Assembly (NCBI GenBank): GCA_027449885.1
Contig: DAIDKS010000015.1
Coordinates: forward strand, 1-64,000
Source of the DNA: Acidimicrobiaceae bacterium
GTDB lineage: Bacteria > Actinomycetota > Acidimicrobiia > Acidimicrobiales > RAAP-2
Length of the DNA: 64,000 nt
Reading direction: 5' to 3'
Shown: positions 18,464 to 27,590 of the stretch, one piece after another
How the letters are laid out: every line of letters starts with the position of its first letter
Numbering within the stretch: position 1 is the first letter of the stretch
Made by a program: the position numbers and the translations under genes
Notes under the pieces: model-generated
The model's input: the letters and a program-made list of their open reading frames with translations, nothing else
The model's database searches: none
Told to the model about the DNA's origin: nothing

Positions 18464-19772
18464 CCTCGCCGGACGCCGCGTCGGCGTCTTCGGCCTGGGC
18501 GTCGAGGGGCGGGCGACCGTCGCGCGCCTGCGCGGCCTCGCGGCCGACGTCGTCACCGTCGACGACGACTCGTCGGTCGGGGCCGACCTCGCGACGCGCT
18601 CCGGCGGCCTCGCCGCGCTCGAGCGCTGCGACGTGGTGATCAAGGGCCCGGGCATCCCCCGGCGACGGGCCGACGTCCGGGGCCTCGAGGACGCCGGGGT
18701 GCCGGTGGTGAGCGCCCTCGACCTCTGGCTCCACGAGGTCGATCGCCGTCGGGTGATCGCCGTCACCGGGACCAAGGGGAAGTCGACGACCACCGCCCTC
18801 ATCGACTTCGCGCTGCGGTGCCTCGGCGAGCGGGCCCAGCGCCTCGGGAACATCGGTCGCCCCCCCTACGACCCCACCCTCGACACCTCGAGCGGGTGGC
18901 TGGTCGTCGAGGTGTCGAGCTTCCAGAGCCTCGACCTCACGGTGGCGCCGGGCATCGTGGTGGTCACCTCCCTGGGCTCCGATCACCTCGACTGGCACGG
19001 CTCGCTCGCCCAGTACCACGCGGACAAGTTGCACGTGACCCGCACCCCGGGTGAGCACGTGACCCTGATCGCCGACGCTCGTCTGCGCGAGTCCCACGGC
19101 GACCTCCTCGGCGGGGACGTCGAGGTCGCCGAGCCCGACGCCAGCGGACTGGCCGACGCCCTCCACCTGCTCGGACACCACAACGACGCCAACGTCGGGC
19201 TGGCCCTTGCCGCGGCGTCGCGGGCCACCGGGCGCGAGCTCGCCGTCGTGCGCACCGCCGTGCGGGCTCGTGCCTCGGAGTTCGTCCCCCTGCCCGGACG
19301 TCTCACGCTCGTCGCCGAGCTCGATCGACACGACTACCGGTGGCGCTTCGTCGACGACGGTCTGGCCACGGCCCCCCTACCGGTCGTCGCCGCCCTCGAG
19401 GTCGTGGCGCACGAGCCGGTCGCCCTCATCGTCGGCGGCCAGGACCGCGGCGTCGACTACGCGCCCCTCGCCCGAGCCGTCGCCGCGCGTCGTCCCCCGA
19501 CGACCGTGCTCGTCACCGGACAGGCGGGCGGGCGCATCGGCGAGGCGGTCCGGGCGCTCGCCCCCCACGTCCCCGTCGTCGCCGCACGCGACCTCGCCGG
19601 GGCCGTGCGGGCGGGACGGGACGCCCTGCCCACCGGCGGCGTCGTCCTACTCTCTCCGGGGGCGCCGAGCTTCGACCAGTACGAGAACTGGGAGCACCGC
19701 AGCGCCGTCTTCGCGATGGCGGTGACGGCGCTCGTGGACGAGTGGAGCCTGGGAAGGGATTCGAACCCTTGA
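18438..19772 (+). CDS. UDP-N-acetylmuramoyl-L-alanine--glutamate ligase (MurD/MurD2-like)
   Basis: The 444-residue Mur ligase has a Rossmann-like N-terminus (GRRVGVFGLGVEGRAT) and the ATP loop VTGTKGKSTTTALI. A VVEVSSFQSLDL segment and SLGSDHLDWHGSLAQYHADKL follow, then the C-terminal domain ending SPGAPSFDQYENWEHRSAVF, typical of MurD. Coupling to a MurL-like epimerase suggests it adds L-Glu (MurD2) rather than D-Glu. The GTG at 18438 was chosen because earlier sequence is murL shadow. The last 30 bases run antisense into tRNA-Thr, and the final residues (GRDSNP) are encoded by the T-arm complement. Confidence 0.85.
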   Translation: MSRPTGFADLAGRRVGVFGLGVEGRATVARLRGLAADVVTVDDDSSVGADLATRSGGLAALERCDVVIKGPGIPRRRADVRGLEDAGVPVVSALDLWLHEVDRRRVIAVTGTKGKSTTTALIDFALRCLGERAQRLGNIGRPPYDPTLDTSSGWLVVEVSSFQSLDLTVAPGIVVVTSLGSDHLDWHGSLAQYHADKLHVTRTPGEHVTLIADARLRESHGDLLGGDVEVAEPDASGLADALHLLGHHNDANVGLALAAASRATGRELAVVRTAVRARASEFVPLPGRLTLVAELDRHDYRWRFVDDGLATAPLPVVAALEVVAHEPVALIVGGQDRGVDYAPLARAVAARRPPTTVLVTGQAGGRIGEAVRALAPHVPVVAARDLAGAVRAGRDALPTGGVVLLSPGAPSFDQYENWEHRSAVFAMAVTALVDEWSLGRDSNP

Positions 19773-19818
19773 CCTGCGCATTACGAATGCGCTGCTCTAC
19801 CGACTGAGCTACCCAGGC
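19743..19818 (-). tRNA. tRNA-Thr(CGT), CCA encoded
   Basis: On the minus strand the cloverleaf begins GCCTGGGTAGCTCAGTCGG. The anticodon stem GCGCA/TGCGC encloses the loop TTCGTAA with anticodon CGT. The T-arm contains GGTTCGAATCC, and the acceptor strand CCCAGGC ends with discriminator T and an encoded CCA. Its 3' 30 bases overlap the 3' end of the convergent murD-like gene. Confidence 0.95.
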
Positions 19819-19845
19819 GCGAGTGGACAGGTTAGCCCATCGGCC

Positions 19846-20916
19846 CTAGGGACTGCGCAGCGCGAGGGCGAGGTCGTAGAGGAGGAGCGACTCGTTCATC
19901 GAGGTGGTGACCCGCTCGCCCGCCGCGGCGATGGCGTCGAGGGCCGCCAGGGCGGCGCGGGCGCGGTCGGCCCCCCGCTCGTCGTCGAGGGCCTCGCGCA
20001 GGCGGTCCCGGTAGACCCGCGCCAGGGCCTGCAGGCCCGCCCGGATCTCCTCGACCCGGTAGCGACGCTGCTCGCGGCGGTGGGCCTCCTCGATCTCGCG
20101 CCGGCCCGTGAGGCGCCCGCCCGCGTCGCGGGCCGCGGCCTCGCGACGGGCCAGCTCCTCGGCCTGGAGGGCGACCAGGGGGGCGAGGGCCTCGTCGAGC
20201 GAGGCGTGCCAGCGCTCGGCGACGCGCGCGGCGGCGGCCGGGGTGCCGTTCAGCTCGCGTGGCGCCTCGCGCCAGGTCGCGAGCCGGGCCCCGACGTCGG
20301 GGTCGCGCCGCAGCACCCGGGCTCGCCGCAGGTCGCCGCCGGCCGCCTCCGCCGCGGATCGCGCCTCCTCCGGGGAGGCGCCGTCGGCGACGAGGGCCGC
20401 CGCCACCTCTTCGGGCCGCAGGGCCCGCAGGCGCACCTCGACGCAGCGCGAGACGATCGTGTCGAGCTCGGGCGGGAGGTCGTGGGCGGTGAGGATGAAG
20501 ACGGTTCGGCGCGGCGGCTCCTCGAGGGTCTTCAGCAGCGCGGGCGTCGCGGGCGTCGCCGCGTCCAGGGCGCGCTCGATGTCCTCGAGCACCACCACCT
20601 GGCGACCCGCCCCCAGGGGGCGGCGCCGTCCGACGCGCTCGGCCTCGCGCAGCTCCTCGATGCGCCAGGCGATCCCGGAGCGAGCGACCAGGGTGACGTC
20701 GGGATCTCGCAGGTCGAGGACGCGTCGGCACCGGTCGCAGCGCCCGCACCCGTGCTCCTCGCACTGCAACGCGGCGGCGAGCGCCCGTGCGGCGCTGGCG
20801 AGGTCGGCGCCGGTGGGCCCGCTCAGCAGGTACGCGTGCACGGGACGGCGCGCGTGGTGACGAAGGGCCGCCGCGGCGTCCGGCTGGCCGACGAGAGCGT
20901 CGAAGACGTCGCTCAC
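19846..20916 (-). CDS. holB: DNA polymerase III delta-prime subunit
   Basis: This clamp-loader subunit of about 356 residues has the AAA+ fold. SGPTGADLASAARALAAALQC occupies the Walker A position but lacks the GKT lysine, as is usual for delta-prime. The zinc-binding CEEHGCGRCDRC follows, then VVVLEDIERA and LLKTLEEPPRRTVFILTA with the SRC sensor (VSRCVEVRLR). The GTG at 20916 overlaps the tmk stop (GTGA). The C-terminal helical part is Arg-rich. The topA-tmk-holB order is a common actinobacterial arrangement. Confidence 0.9.
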   Translation of the reverse strand: MSDVFDALVGQPDAAAALRHHARRPVHAYLLSGPTGADLASAARALAAALQCEEHGCGRCDRCRRVLDLRDPDVTLVARSGIAWRIEELREAERVGRRRPLGAGRQVVVLEDIERALDAATPATPALLKTLEEPPRRTVFILTAHDLPPELDTIVSRCVEVRLRALRPEEVAAALVADGASPEEARSAAEAAGGDLRRARVLRRDPDVGARLATWREAPRELNGTPAAAARVAERWHASLDEALAPLVALQAEELARREAAARDAGGRLTGRREIEEAHRREQRRYRVEEIRAGLQALARVYRDRLREALDDERGADRARAALAALDAIAAAGERVTTSMNESLLLYDLALALRSP

Positions 20917-21518
20917 GGCCACACGAGCCGATCGAGGAGTCGATCGACCGCGGCGTCCACCTCCGCCTCCTCGCCGGTCGCGTCGATCACGGCCCAGGCC
21001 CCGGGGTCGGCCGCCGCCATCTCCAGGTAGCCCGCGCGCACCCGCTCGTGGAAGGCGAGGTCCGCCGACTCGAAGCGGTCCCGGTGGTCCCGCGCCCGGC
21101 GGTCGTTCGCGACGTCCAGGGGAACGTCCAGCAGCACGGTGAGGTCGGGACGGCAGTCGCCGATCGCGAGCTCGGTGGCGGCGCGCAGCAGGGCGAGGTC
21201 GGCCCCGCGACCGTAGCCCTGGTAGGCGAGCGTCGAGTGACTGAAACGGTCGGCCACCACGCTGCGCCCGGCGGCGAGGGTGGGCTCGATGACCGTCGCC
21301 ACGTGATGCGAGCGGTCCGAGAGCATCAGGAGGGCCTCCGTGGGCGCCGACATGGGCACGTGGGCGTCGAGGAGGACGGTGCGCAGCTGGGCGCCGAGCG
21401 CGGTGTCGCCGGGCTCGAAGACGAATCGCGCGCCACGCGCCGCCGCGACCCGGCGGGCCTGCGTCGACTTGCCGCACGCGTCGACGCCCTCGAAGACGAC
21501 GAAGAGCCCCCGCGCCAT
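20913..21518 (-). CDS. tmk: thymidylate kinase
   Basis: The 201-residue enzyme phosphorylates dTMP to dTDP. The P-loop FEGVDACGKSTQARRV lies at 9-24, the DR motif appears in VVADRFSHSTLAYQGYGRG, and LTVLLDVPLDVANDRRARDHRDRFE is the LID region with its Arg residues. The ATG overlaps the topA stop (TGATG), and the end overlaps holB. All three genes of this unit serve DNA replication and topology. Confidence 0.94.
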   Translation of the reverse strand: MARGLFVVFEGVDACGKSTQARRVAAARGARFVFEPGDTALGAQLRTVLLDAHVPMSAPTEALLMLSDRSHHVATVIEPTLAAGRSVVADRFSHSTLAYQGYGRGADLALLRAATELAIGDCRPDLTVLLDVPLDVANDRRARDHRDRFESADLAFHERVRAGYLEMAAADPGAWAVIDATGEEAEVDAAVDRLLDRLVWP

Positions 21519-24373
21519 CAGTCGCCGTGGAGACGGTTCGTCAGCTCGGCGTTGCGGGCGCGACCCGCGGCGCCCGCGGCGCGACGCTCGCTCGCCGCCG
21601 GAGCGGCCGTCGACGTCGTCGCGCCACCCTTCGTCGCGCTGGCCTTCGTCGCGGCGCTCTTCTTCGCGGTGGCCTTCCTCGTAGCGCTCTTCTTCGTAGC
21701 GCTCTTCTTGGCGGGGGCCTTCGTCGCGGCGCTCTTCTTCGCGGTGGCCTTCCTCGCGGTCGAGGTCGTCGCCCCGCCGGCGCGGCGCGTACGCGGCTCG
21801 GCGTTGCGGCGTTCGGCCAGCAGTTCGCAGGCCCGGTCCAGCGTGATGGACTCGGGGGTGTCCCCGAGGCGCAAGGTGGCGTTCGACTCCCCGTCGGTCA
21901 CGTAGGGGCCGAAGCGACCGGTCCGCACCACGACGGGACGGCCCGTGACCGGGTCGGCCCCCAACTCCCGCAGGGGGCCCGCCGCCGCCCGGCGTCCGCG
22001 GGTCTTGGGCTGGGCCAGCAGGGTGAGGGCGCCGGCGAGGTCGATGGTGAAGATCTCGTCCTCGCTCGCCAGGGAGCGCGACTCGCCGCCCCACGACACG
22101 TACGGGCCGTAGCGGCCGTTGGTCGCGAGGACGGGCTCCCCGTCGGACGGGTGTCGACCCACCTCGCGCGGCAGCGAGAGCAGCCGCTCGGCCTCCTCGA
22201 AGGTGAGGGCCTCCGGGGACATCGAGGAGAAGAGCGACGCGGTGCGGGGCTTCTCCACCCCCTCGCCCCCTTCGCCGAGCTGTACGTAGGGCCCGAACCG
22301 GCCCGACTTCACGAGCACGGGCAGGCCCGTCGCGACGTCGGTCCCGAGGACCCGGTCGCCGCTCGGGGCGGCCAGCAGCTCGAGCGCCCGCTCGACGCTG
22401 AGCGAGTCCGGCTCGGTCGCCTCGGGGATCGAGACCCGGTCCTCGCCGTGCACGAGGTAGGGGCCGTAGCGGCCCGAGCGCACGAGGACCGGCACCCCGT
22501 CGGGCGCCGTGCCCAGGGCGATCGAGTTGATGGCGGCGAAGTCGAACTCGTGGGGCTCGTGGGTCAGCCGGTGCAGCCCGACGCGGAAGAGCTCAGTGTC
22601 GGCCGACGGGTCGCCGTAGTAGAAGCGCTGGAGCCAGGGCTCGAGGTCCTGGCGACCGTTCGCGATCGCGTCGAGGTCGTCCTCCATCGCGGCGGTGAAC
22701 TGGTAGTCGACCAGGTCGGCGAAGTAGGCCTGGAGGAGGTTGACCACGGCGAAGGCCCGGAAGGCCGGCACCAGGGCCTTGCCCTTCTTCCACACGTAGC
22801 CGCGTCGGTCGATCGTCTTCATGACCGACGCGTAGGTCGAGGGCCGACCGATGCCGAGGTCCTCGAGCTTCTTGATGAGCGTGGCCTCGGAGTAGCGGTC
22901 GGGCGGCTGGGTCTCGTGGCGGCGGGCCTCCGCGACCGCGACCGGGATCCGGTCGCCCTCCCGGAGCGGGGGCAGGATGCGCTCCTGGTCCGCGAGCTCG
23001 GCCTCGGGGTCGTCGGCGCCCTCGACGTAGGCGCGGCGGAAGCCGGCGAACTCGATGCGCTGGCCGCTCGCCGCCAGGATCGCCTCGCGGGGACCGTCGG
23101 ACGTGGCGACCGTGGCGCGCAGGCGGACCCGGTCCTGGGTGAGTCGCGCGTCGACCATCTGCGACGCGATGGTGCGCTTCCAGATGAGCTCGTAGACGGC
23201 GCGCTCGTCGCCCGGGAGGCCCTGGGCCTCGTCGAGGGTGCGGAAGGACTCGCCGGCGGGGCGGATGGCCTCGTGCGCCTCCTGCGCGTTCTTCACGGTG
23301 CGGTCGTAGCGCCGCGGGGCACTCGCGACGAACTCGGGACCGAACATCTCCGAGGCCATGGCCCGCGCGGCGGTGATGGCCTCGTCGGAGAGGGTCGTCG
23401 AGTCGGTGCGCATGTAGGTGATCCAGCCCTCCTCGTAGAGGCGCTGGGCGGCGCGCATGGTGCGCTCCGGGTCGAAGCGGAGCTTGCGGCTGGCCTCGAT
23501 CTGCAGGGACGAGGTCATGAAGGGCGGCTGGGGACGCTGCGTGCGCGGACTCGAGGTGACCGCGACGACCTCGACGTCGTGCCCGGTGAGTCCGACGGCC
23601 AGCCGCTCCGCCTCGGCCTCCCCGAGGACGACCACGCCGTCGGCCTCGTTCAGTCGGCCCCGCGCGTCGAAGTTCTTGCCCGCGGCGAGGGCCGCGCCGT
23701 CGAGGGACTCGACGACGGCCTCGACCACCGACCCGCTCGCGTCGAGACGCGCCAGCACGTCGAACCAGGCGGCCGAGCGAAAGGCCATCCGCTCGCGCTC
23801 GCGCTCGCACACCAGCCGAATGGCGACCGACTGGACGCGACCCGCCGAGCGGGCCTTGTCGACCGCTCGCCACAGGACGGGCGAGACCTCATAGCCCACC
23901 AGCCGGTCGAGGATCCGGCGCCCCTCCTGGGCGTCGACCAGGCGCACGTCGAGGTCGCGCGTCTCGCTGACCGCGCGGGCGATGGCCGCGGGGGTGATCT
24001 CGTGGAAGACCATGCGCTTGACCGGGACGCGGGGGCTGAGCACCTCCTTCAGGTGCCAGGCGATCGCCTCTCCCTCGCGGTCCTCGTCGGTCGCGAGGTA
24101 GAGCTCCTCGGCGTCCTTCAGGGCGCTCCTCAGCTCGGCGACCACCTTCTTGCGATCCGCGGAGACGACGTAGACGGGCTTGAAGTGGTCGTTGACGTTG
24201 ATGCCGAGTCGGGCCCAGGGCTCGCCCTTCACGCTCACCGGGATCTCGGCGGCGCTCTCGGGCAGGTCGCGGATGTGGCCGACCGACGGCTTGACCACGT
24301 AGTCGGGTCCGAGCATCCCCTGGATGCGGGTGGCCTTGGCCACCGACTCCACGATCACCAGGGCTCGGGCCAC
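21518..24373 (-). CDS. topA: DNA topoisomerase I with Lys/Ala-rich tail
   Basis: This 951-residue type IA topoisomerase relaxes negative supercoils. The TOPRIM domain (ALVIVESVAKATRIQGMLG, then ATDEDREGEAIAWHL) comes first. The catalytic region contains GWITYMRTDSTTLS with the active tyrosine, and LIKKLEDLGIGRPSTYASVM. Three C-terminal repeats (RYGPYLVHG, RFGPYVQLG, RYGPYVSWG, RFGPYVTDG type) follow. The last 100 residues are a Lys/Ala/Thr-rich tail of AKKSAATKAPAKK type, which in mycobacterial TopA binds DNA. The GTG start has a strong GGAGGTGTC ribosome site. Confidence 0.96.
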   Translation of the reverse strand: MARALVIVESVAKATRIQGMLGPDYVVKPSVGHIRDLPESAAEIPVSVKGEPWARLGINVNDHFKPVYVVSADRKKVVAELRSALKDAEELYLATDEDREGEAIAWHLKEVLSPRVPVKRMVFHEITPAAIARAVSETRDLDVRLVDAQEGRRILDRLVGYEVSPVLWRAVDKARSAGRVQSVAIRLVCERERERMAFRSAAWFDVLARLDASGSVVEAVVESLDGAALAAGKNFDARGRLNEADGVVVLGEAEAERLAVGLTGHDVEVVAVTSSPRTQRPQPPFMTSSLQIEASRKLRFDPERTMRAAQRLYEEGWITYMRTDSTTLSDEAITAARAMASEMFGPEFVASAPRRYDRTVKNAQEAHEAIRPAGESFRTLDEAQGLPGDERAVYELIWKRTIASQMVDARLTQDRVRLRATVATSDGPREAILAASGQRIEFAGFRRAYVEGADDPEAELADQERILPPLREGDRIPVAVAEARRHETQPPDRYSEATLIKKLEDLGIGRPSTYASVMKTIDRRGYVWKKGKALVPAFRAFAVVNLLQAYFADLVDYQFTAAMEDDLDAIANGRQDLEPWLQRFYYGDPSADTELFRVGLHRLTHEPHEFDFAAINSIALGTAPDGVPVLVRSGRYGPYLVHGEDRVSIPEATEPDSLSVERALELLAAPSGDRVLGTDVATGLPVLVKSGRFGPYVQLGEGGEGVEKPRTASLFSSMSPEALTFEEAERLLSLPREVGRHPSDGEPVLATNGRYGPYVSWGGESRSLASEDEIFTIDLAGALTLLAQPKTRGRRAAAGPLRELGADPVTGRPVVVRTGRFGPYVTDGESNATLRLGDTPESITLDRACELLAERRNAEPRTRRAGGATTSTARKATAKKSAATKAPAKKSATKKSATRKATAKKSAATKASATKGGATTSTAAPAASERRAAGAAGRARNAELTNRLHGD

Positions 24374-24463
24374 GACACCTCCATTTCGCCCACCGACTTG
24401 TCGGCCCCCAAACTAGACAGGCGACCGGAACCGTCGGGTGACCGGCCGCAGGGCCGCCCCAGG

Positions 24464-26863
24464 CTAGCCCCGGTGCCCCTCCGGCGCGTCGTCCGACTGC
24501 GGGGCCGCCACGATCTCGTACTGGGGGTTGAGGATCACGGCCTCGCGCCGCAGCGACGTCACGGTCCCGCGCACCAATAGGCGCGTGCCCCGCTCGATGC
24601 CGGGGACGTGCGAACGGCCCTGGAAGACCAGGGTGACCGAGCCCGACGGATCGGCGATGACGCACCGGAGCTCGTGGCTCGCCCCCTCGTGGGTCATGGA
24701 CATCGCGCGCACCCGTCCGGCGATCTCGGCGAACTGCCGCTCGCGCAGCTGGCCGATGGGGAAGGCACCGCCCGATCGCTCCGCCAGCTTGACGTCGGCC
24801 TCGAGTCGGGTCTCCTCGCCGCGCACGCCACCGCGGACCACCTCGTCGCTCGCCGTGGTGGGGGGCTCGGTCCGGCGCTCGGCGCGGCCGTGGCGAGGTG
24901 CCATGCGGTACGGGATGATCGTGGCGGCCGTACGCGGCACGTGCATCACGGCGCCGGCGATGGAGTCCGCCGTGCGGTCGTGCAGCAGGCGCTGCAGTCG
25001 CGACGAGAAGCCCCGGCGCGGCAGGATGACCATGCAGAAGACGTCCGGGTCCCGCACGACGTCGGCCACCAGCTCGAGGGCGGCCCGGTCGACGCGACGG
25101 TCCTCGCACTCGACGACCTCGAGCGAGATGCCCGCGGAGGCCGAGTTGGGGGCGCCCCACGTCCGCTCGAGGGTGCGCGTGATCATGGGGTCGATGTCGA
25201 AGTGCACCGCCCGGATCGAGTAGGCGTTGAGCGTGGCGCAGTACTGGAGCGCGCGCTCGGTCACCAGGTCGTAGCTGTCGACGAAGACGACGACCCGGTT
25301 CATCTTGATGCTCGGCAGCCCGCGCGCCTGACGCGCCGCGAAGGCCCGCTCCTCGCGCTCGTACTGACGGTTGAAGCGGATCAGCCCGTAGTACATGATC
25401 GGGCCGATGACGACCACGACCCAGGCGCCCTCGGTGAACTTGGCGATGGCGAAGACGAGGACCACGATCGCCGTCACGGTCGCCGAGGTCGCGTTGACGA
25501 CGACCCCGAAGCGCCACCGCCCGGTGCGCTCGCGCAGGTGGCGCGCGACCATGCCGGTCCCGGCCATCGTGAAGCCCGTGAACACCCCGATCGCGTAGAG
25601 GGAGACCAGTCCGTTGACCTGGGCGCGGAACACGATGATCAGCGTCAGCGAGACGATGCCCAGGACGATGATCCCGTTGGAGAAGGCCAGCCGGTGTCCG
25701 CGCTTGGTGAGCTGGCGCGGCAGGTACTTGTCCGTCGCCACGTAGTTGGCGAGGAAGGGGAACCCGTTGAAGGAGGTGTTGCCGCCGGTGTAGAGGATGA
25801 GCAGGGTCGCGAACTGCACGGCGTAGAAGATCGCGTTCCCGACACCGTGCGAGCCGAAGACCGCGCGCACCTCCTGGCTGACGACGGTCGGGCTGCCGAT
25901 CGCGTAGGGCATCGCGTGGGTCCAGGCCGCGAGCAGCGTCACCCCGAGGAGGAGGAAGCCCAGCACGCTCGACATGACGACGAGGGTCTGGCGGGCGTGG
26001 ACCGACTCGGGGCGCCGGAAGGAGGCGACCCCGTTGGAGATGGCCTCGAGGCCGGTGAGCGACGACCCGCCGTTCGCGTAGGCGCGCAGCAGGGTGAGGA
26101 AGGCGAGCCCGTAGATGATCCCCGATCCCGGGTGTCCCAAGCGGTGCTCGACGAGCTGCGACGTCGCCGGCATGGCCACCGTGTGCAGCGTCCCCATGGC
26201 CTTCTTCACGTAGCCGACGATGATCGTCGTCGACATGGCGGTGACGAAGAGGTACGTGGGGAGGGCGAAGTAGCTGCCGGCCTCGCGCAGTCCGCGCAGG
26301 TTGCCGTAGATGAGCACCAGCACGACTCCCACGGTGATCTCGACCGTGTACGGCGTCAGCGACGGGAAGGCGCTGGTGAGCGCGGCGGTCCCCGCCGAGC
26401 ACTGGACGGCCACCGTGACGATGTAGTCGATGAGGAGGGCGACGGCCGCGATCTGGGCGATCCGGGGCCCGAAGTTGTCGCGCGCCACGACGTAGGAGCC
26501 GCCGGCCGTGGTGTAGTACTTGATGACGTCCCAGTAGGACGTCGTGACGAAGAACAGCACGCCGAGGATCACGAACATGATCGGCACGACGAGGCTGAAC
26601 GCGGCGAGTCCGATGTAGGGCGTCAGCTGGATCAGGATCTCCTCGGTGCCGTACGCCGAGGACGAGATGCAGTCCGGAGCGAGCACCCCGAGGGCGATGC
26701 CCCGTCCGAGGCGCTCGCCGCTCAGCTGCTCGGTGACGTAGGGCCGTCCGAGGAAGATGCGCTTGAGGCGGTATCCGAGACTCTCCGGGTAGACCGTCGA
26801 GACGTTGGCGTGCGAGGTCAGGACGGGGGTATTGCTCTTGATCTGCTTGTCGGCCTCGGACAC
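24464..26863 (-). CDS. APC-superfamily permease fused to a C-terminal OB-fold domain
   Basis: The protein of about 799 residues has roughly twelve membrane helices in the first 480 residues (for example FSLVVPIMFVILGVLFFVT and TLLILYTGGNTSFNGFPFLANY). A USP-like cytosolic region follows (VVVFVDSYDLVTERALQYCATLN). Last is an OB-fold segment (RERQFAEIAGRVRAMSM...VTLVFQGRSHVPGIERGTRLLVRGTV). It resembles Mycobacterium Rv2690c, whose neighbours ceoB and ceoC are TrkA proteins, as they are here in divergent position. In mycobacteria the OB-fold is a separate gene (Rv2694c), so the fusion is unusual. Transport of K+ or amino acids is possible; the substrate is not known. I chose the GTG at 26863. 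Confidence 0.82.
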   Translation of the reverse strand: MSEADKQIKSNTPVLTSHANVSTVYPESLGYRLKRIFLGRPYVTEQLSGERLGRGIALGVLAPDCISSSAYGTEEILIQLTPYIGLAAFSLVVPIMFVILGVLFFVTTSYWDVIKYYTTAGGSYVVARDNFGPRIAQIAAVALLIDYIVTVAVQCSAGTAALTSAFPSLTPYTVEITVGVVLVLIYGNLRGLREAGSYFALPTYLFVTAMSTTIIVGYVKKAMGTLHTVAMPATSQLVEHRLGHPGSGIIYGLAFLTLLRAYANGGSSLTGLEAISNGVASFRRPESVHARQTLVVMSSVLGFLLLGVTLLAAWTHAMPYAIGSPTVVSQEVRAVFGSHGVGNAIFYAVQFATLLILYTGGNTSFNGFPFLANYVATDKYLPRQLTKRGHRLAFSNGIIVLGIVSLTLIIVFRAQVNGLVSLYAIGVFTGFTMAGTGMVARHLRERTGRWRFGVVVNATSATVTAIVVLVFAIAKFTEGAWVVVVIGPIMYYGLIRFNRQYEREERAFAARQARGLPSIKMNRVVVFVDSYDLVTERALQYCATLNAYSIRAVHFDIDPMITRTLERTWGAPNSASAGISLEVVECEDRRVDRAALELVADVVRDPDVFCMVILPRRGFSSRLQRLLHDRTADSIAGAVMHVPRTAATIIPYRMAPRHGRAERRTEPPTTASDEVVRGGVRGEETRLEADVKLAERSGGAFPIGQLRERQFAEIAGRVRAMSMTHEGASHELRCVIADPSGSVTLVFQGRSHVPGIERGTRLLVRGTVTSLRREAVILNPQYEIVAAPQSDDAPEGHRG

Positions 26864-26936
26864 CGGCGACCACACTAGGCGAGTCACCCCGGCGACGTGA
26901 GTTGCGGCATCTTCGCCGTTATGGTCGAATGGCGCC

Positions 26937-27590
26937 GTGCACATCGTCGTGGTCGGCTGCGGCCGAGTGGGCTCGGAGCTGGCCATGCAGCTGTCCGAAG
27001 AGGGCCACTCGGTCGTCATCATCGACAAGAACCGCGACAGTTTCCGGCGCCTGACCCGCTACTCGGGCACCAGCCTGGTCGGATCGGGCTTCGACCGCGA
27101 CGTCCTGCGCCAGGCCGACGCGCCGCGAGCCGACGCCCTGGCCGCCGTCACCAGCGGGGACAACACGAACATCCTCTGCGCGCGCATCGCCCGCGACCTC
27201 TTCCACATCCCGAACGTCGTCGCCCGCATCTACGACCCCCAGCGAGCCGAGATCTACATGAAGCTCGGGATCCCCACCGTGGCGACCTCCCTGTGGACGA
27301 CCCAGCAGGTGCGCCGCTGGCTGCTGCCCTCGGACGAGTCGATCGAGTGGACCGACGGGGCCGGCACGCTCCACCTCGTCGAGCGCATCGTGCCGGACGC
27401 GCTCGCCGGCCAGCCCCTCTCCCACTTCAACCGCGGCGACACGGTCCGGGTCGTCGGGCTCATCCGGGGCGGGACGGGTCGAGTGAACATCGAGGGCCTC
27501 TTCGCCCAGGAGGACGACGTCCTCGAGTTCCTGGTCACCCCCGGGGGACTCGAGGACCTCAACGAGCTGCTCACGGGGGCGTCGTCGTGA
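26937..27590 (+). CDS. TrkA-family potassium uptake regulatory protein (CeoB-like)
   Basis: The 217-residue protein has an N-terminal Rossmann RCK domain (MHIVVVGCGRVGSELAMQLSEEGHSVVIIDKN) and a C-terminal RCK_C domain. Such proteins bind NAD(H) or nucleotides and gate K+ channels or transporters at the membrane face. It overlaps the next TrkA gene by four bases (GTGA), giving the two-TrkA arrangement of ceoB-ceoC. The permease is divergent across 73 bases, so the three genes probably act together. Confidence 0.9.
   Translation: MHIVVVGCGRVGSELAMQLSEEGHSVVIIDKNRDSFRRLTRYSGTSLVGSGFDRDVLRQADAPRADALAAVTSGDNTNILCARIARDLFHIPNVVARIYDPQRAEIYMKLGIPTVATSLWTTQQVRRWLLPSDESIEWTDGAGTLHLVERIVPDALAGQPLSHFNRGDTVRVVGLIRGGTGRVNIEGLFAQEDDVLEFLVTPGGLEDLNELLTGASS

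Noticed and set aside
21527-24580. 1017-codon open frame opposite topA (and similar long frames such as 103-1941, 24608-26878, 30454-32343)
   Set aside because: Very GC-rich genes leave open antisense frames. These read as low-complexity Arg/Ala/Gly/Asp strings without motifs and lie opposite genes with clear domains.
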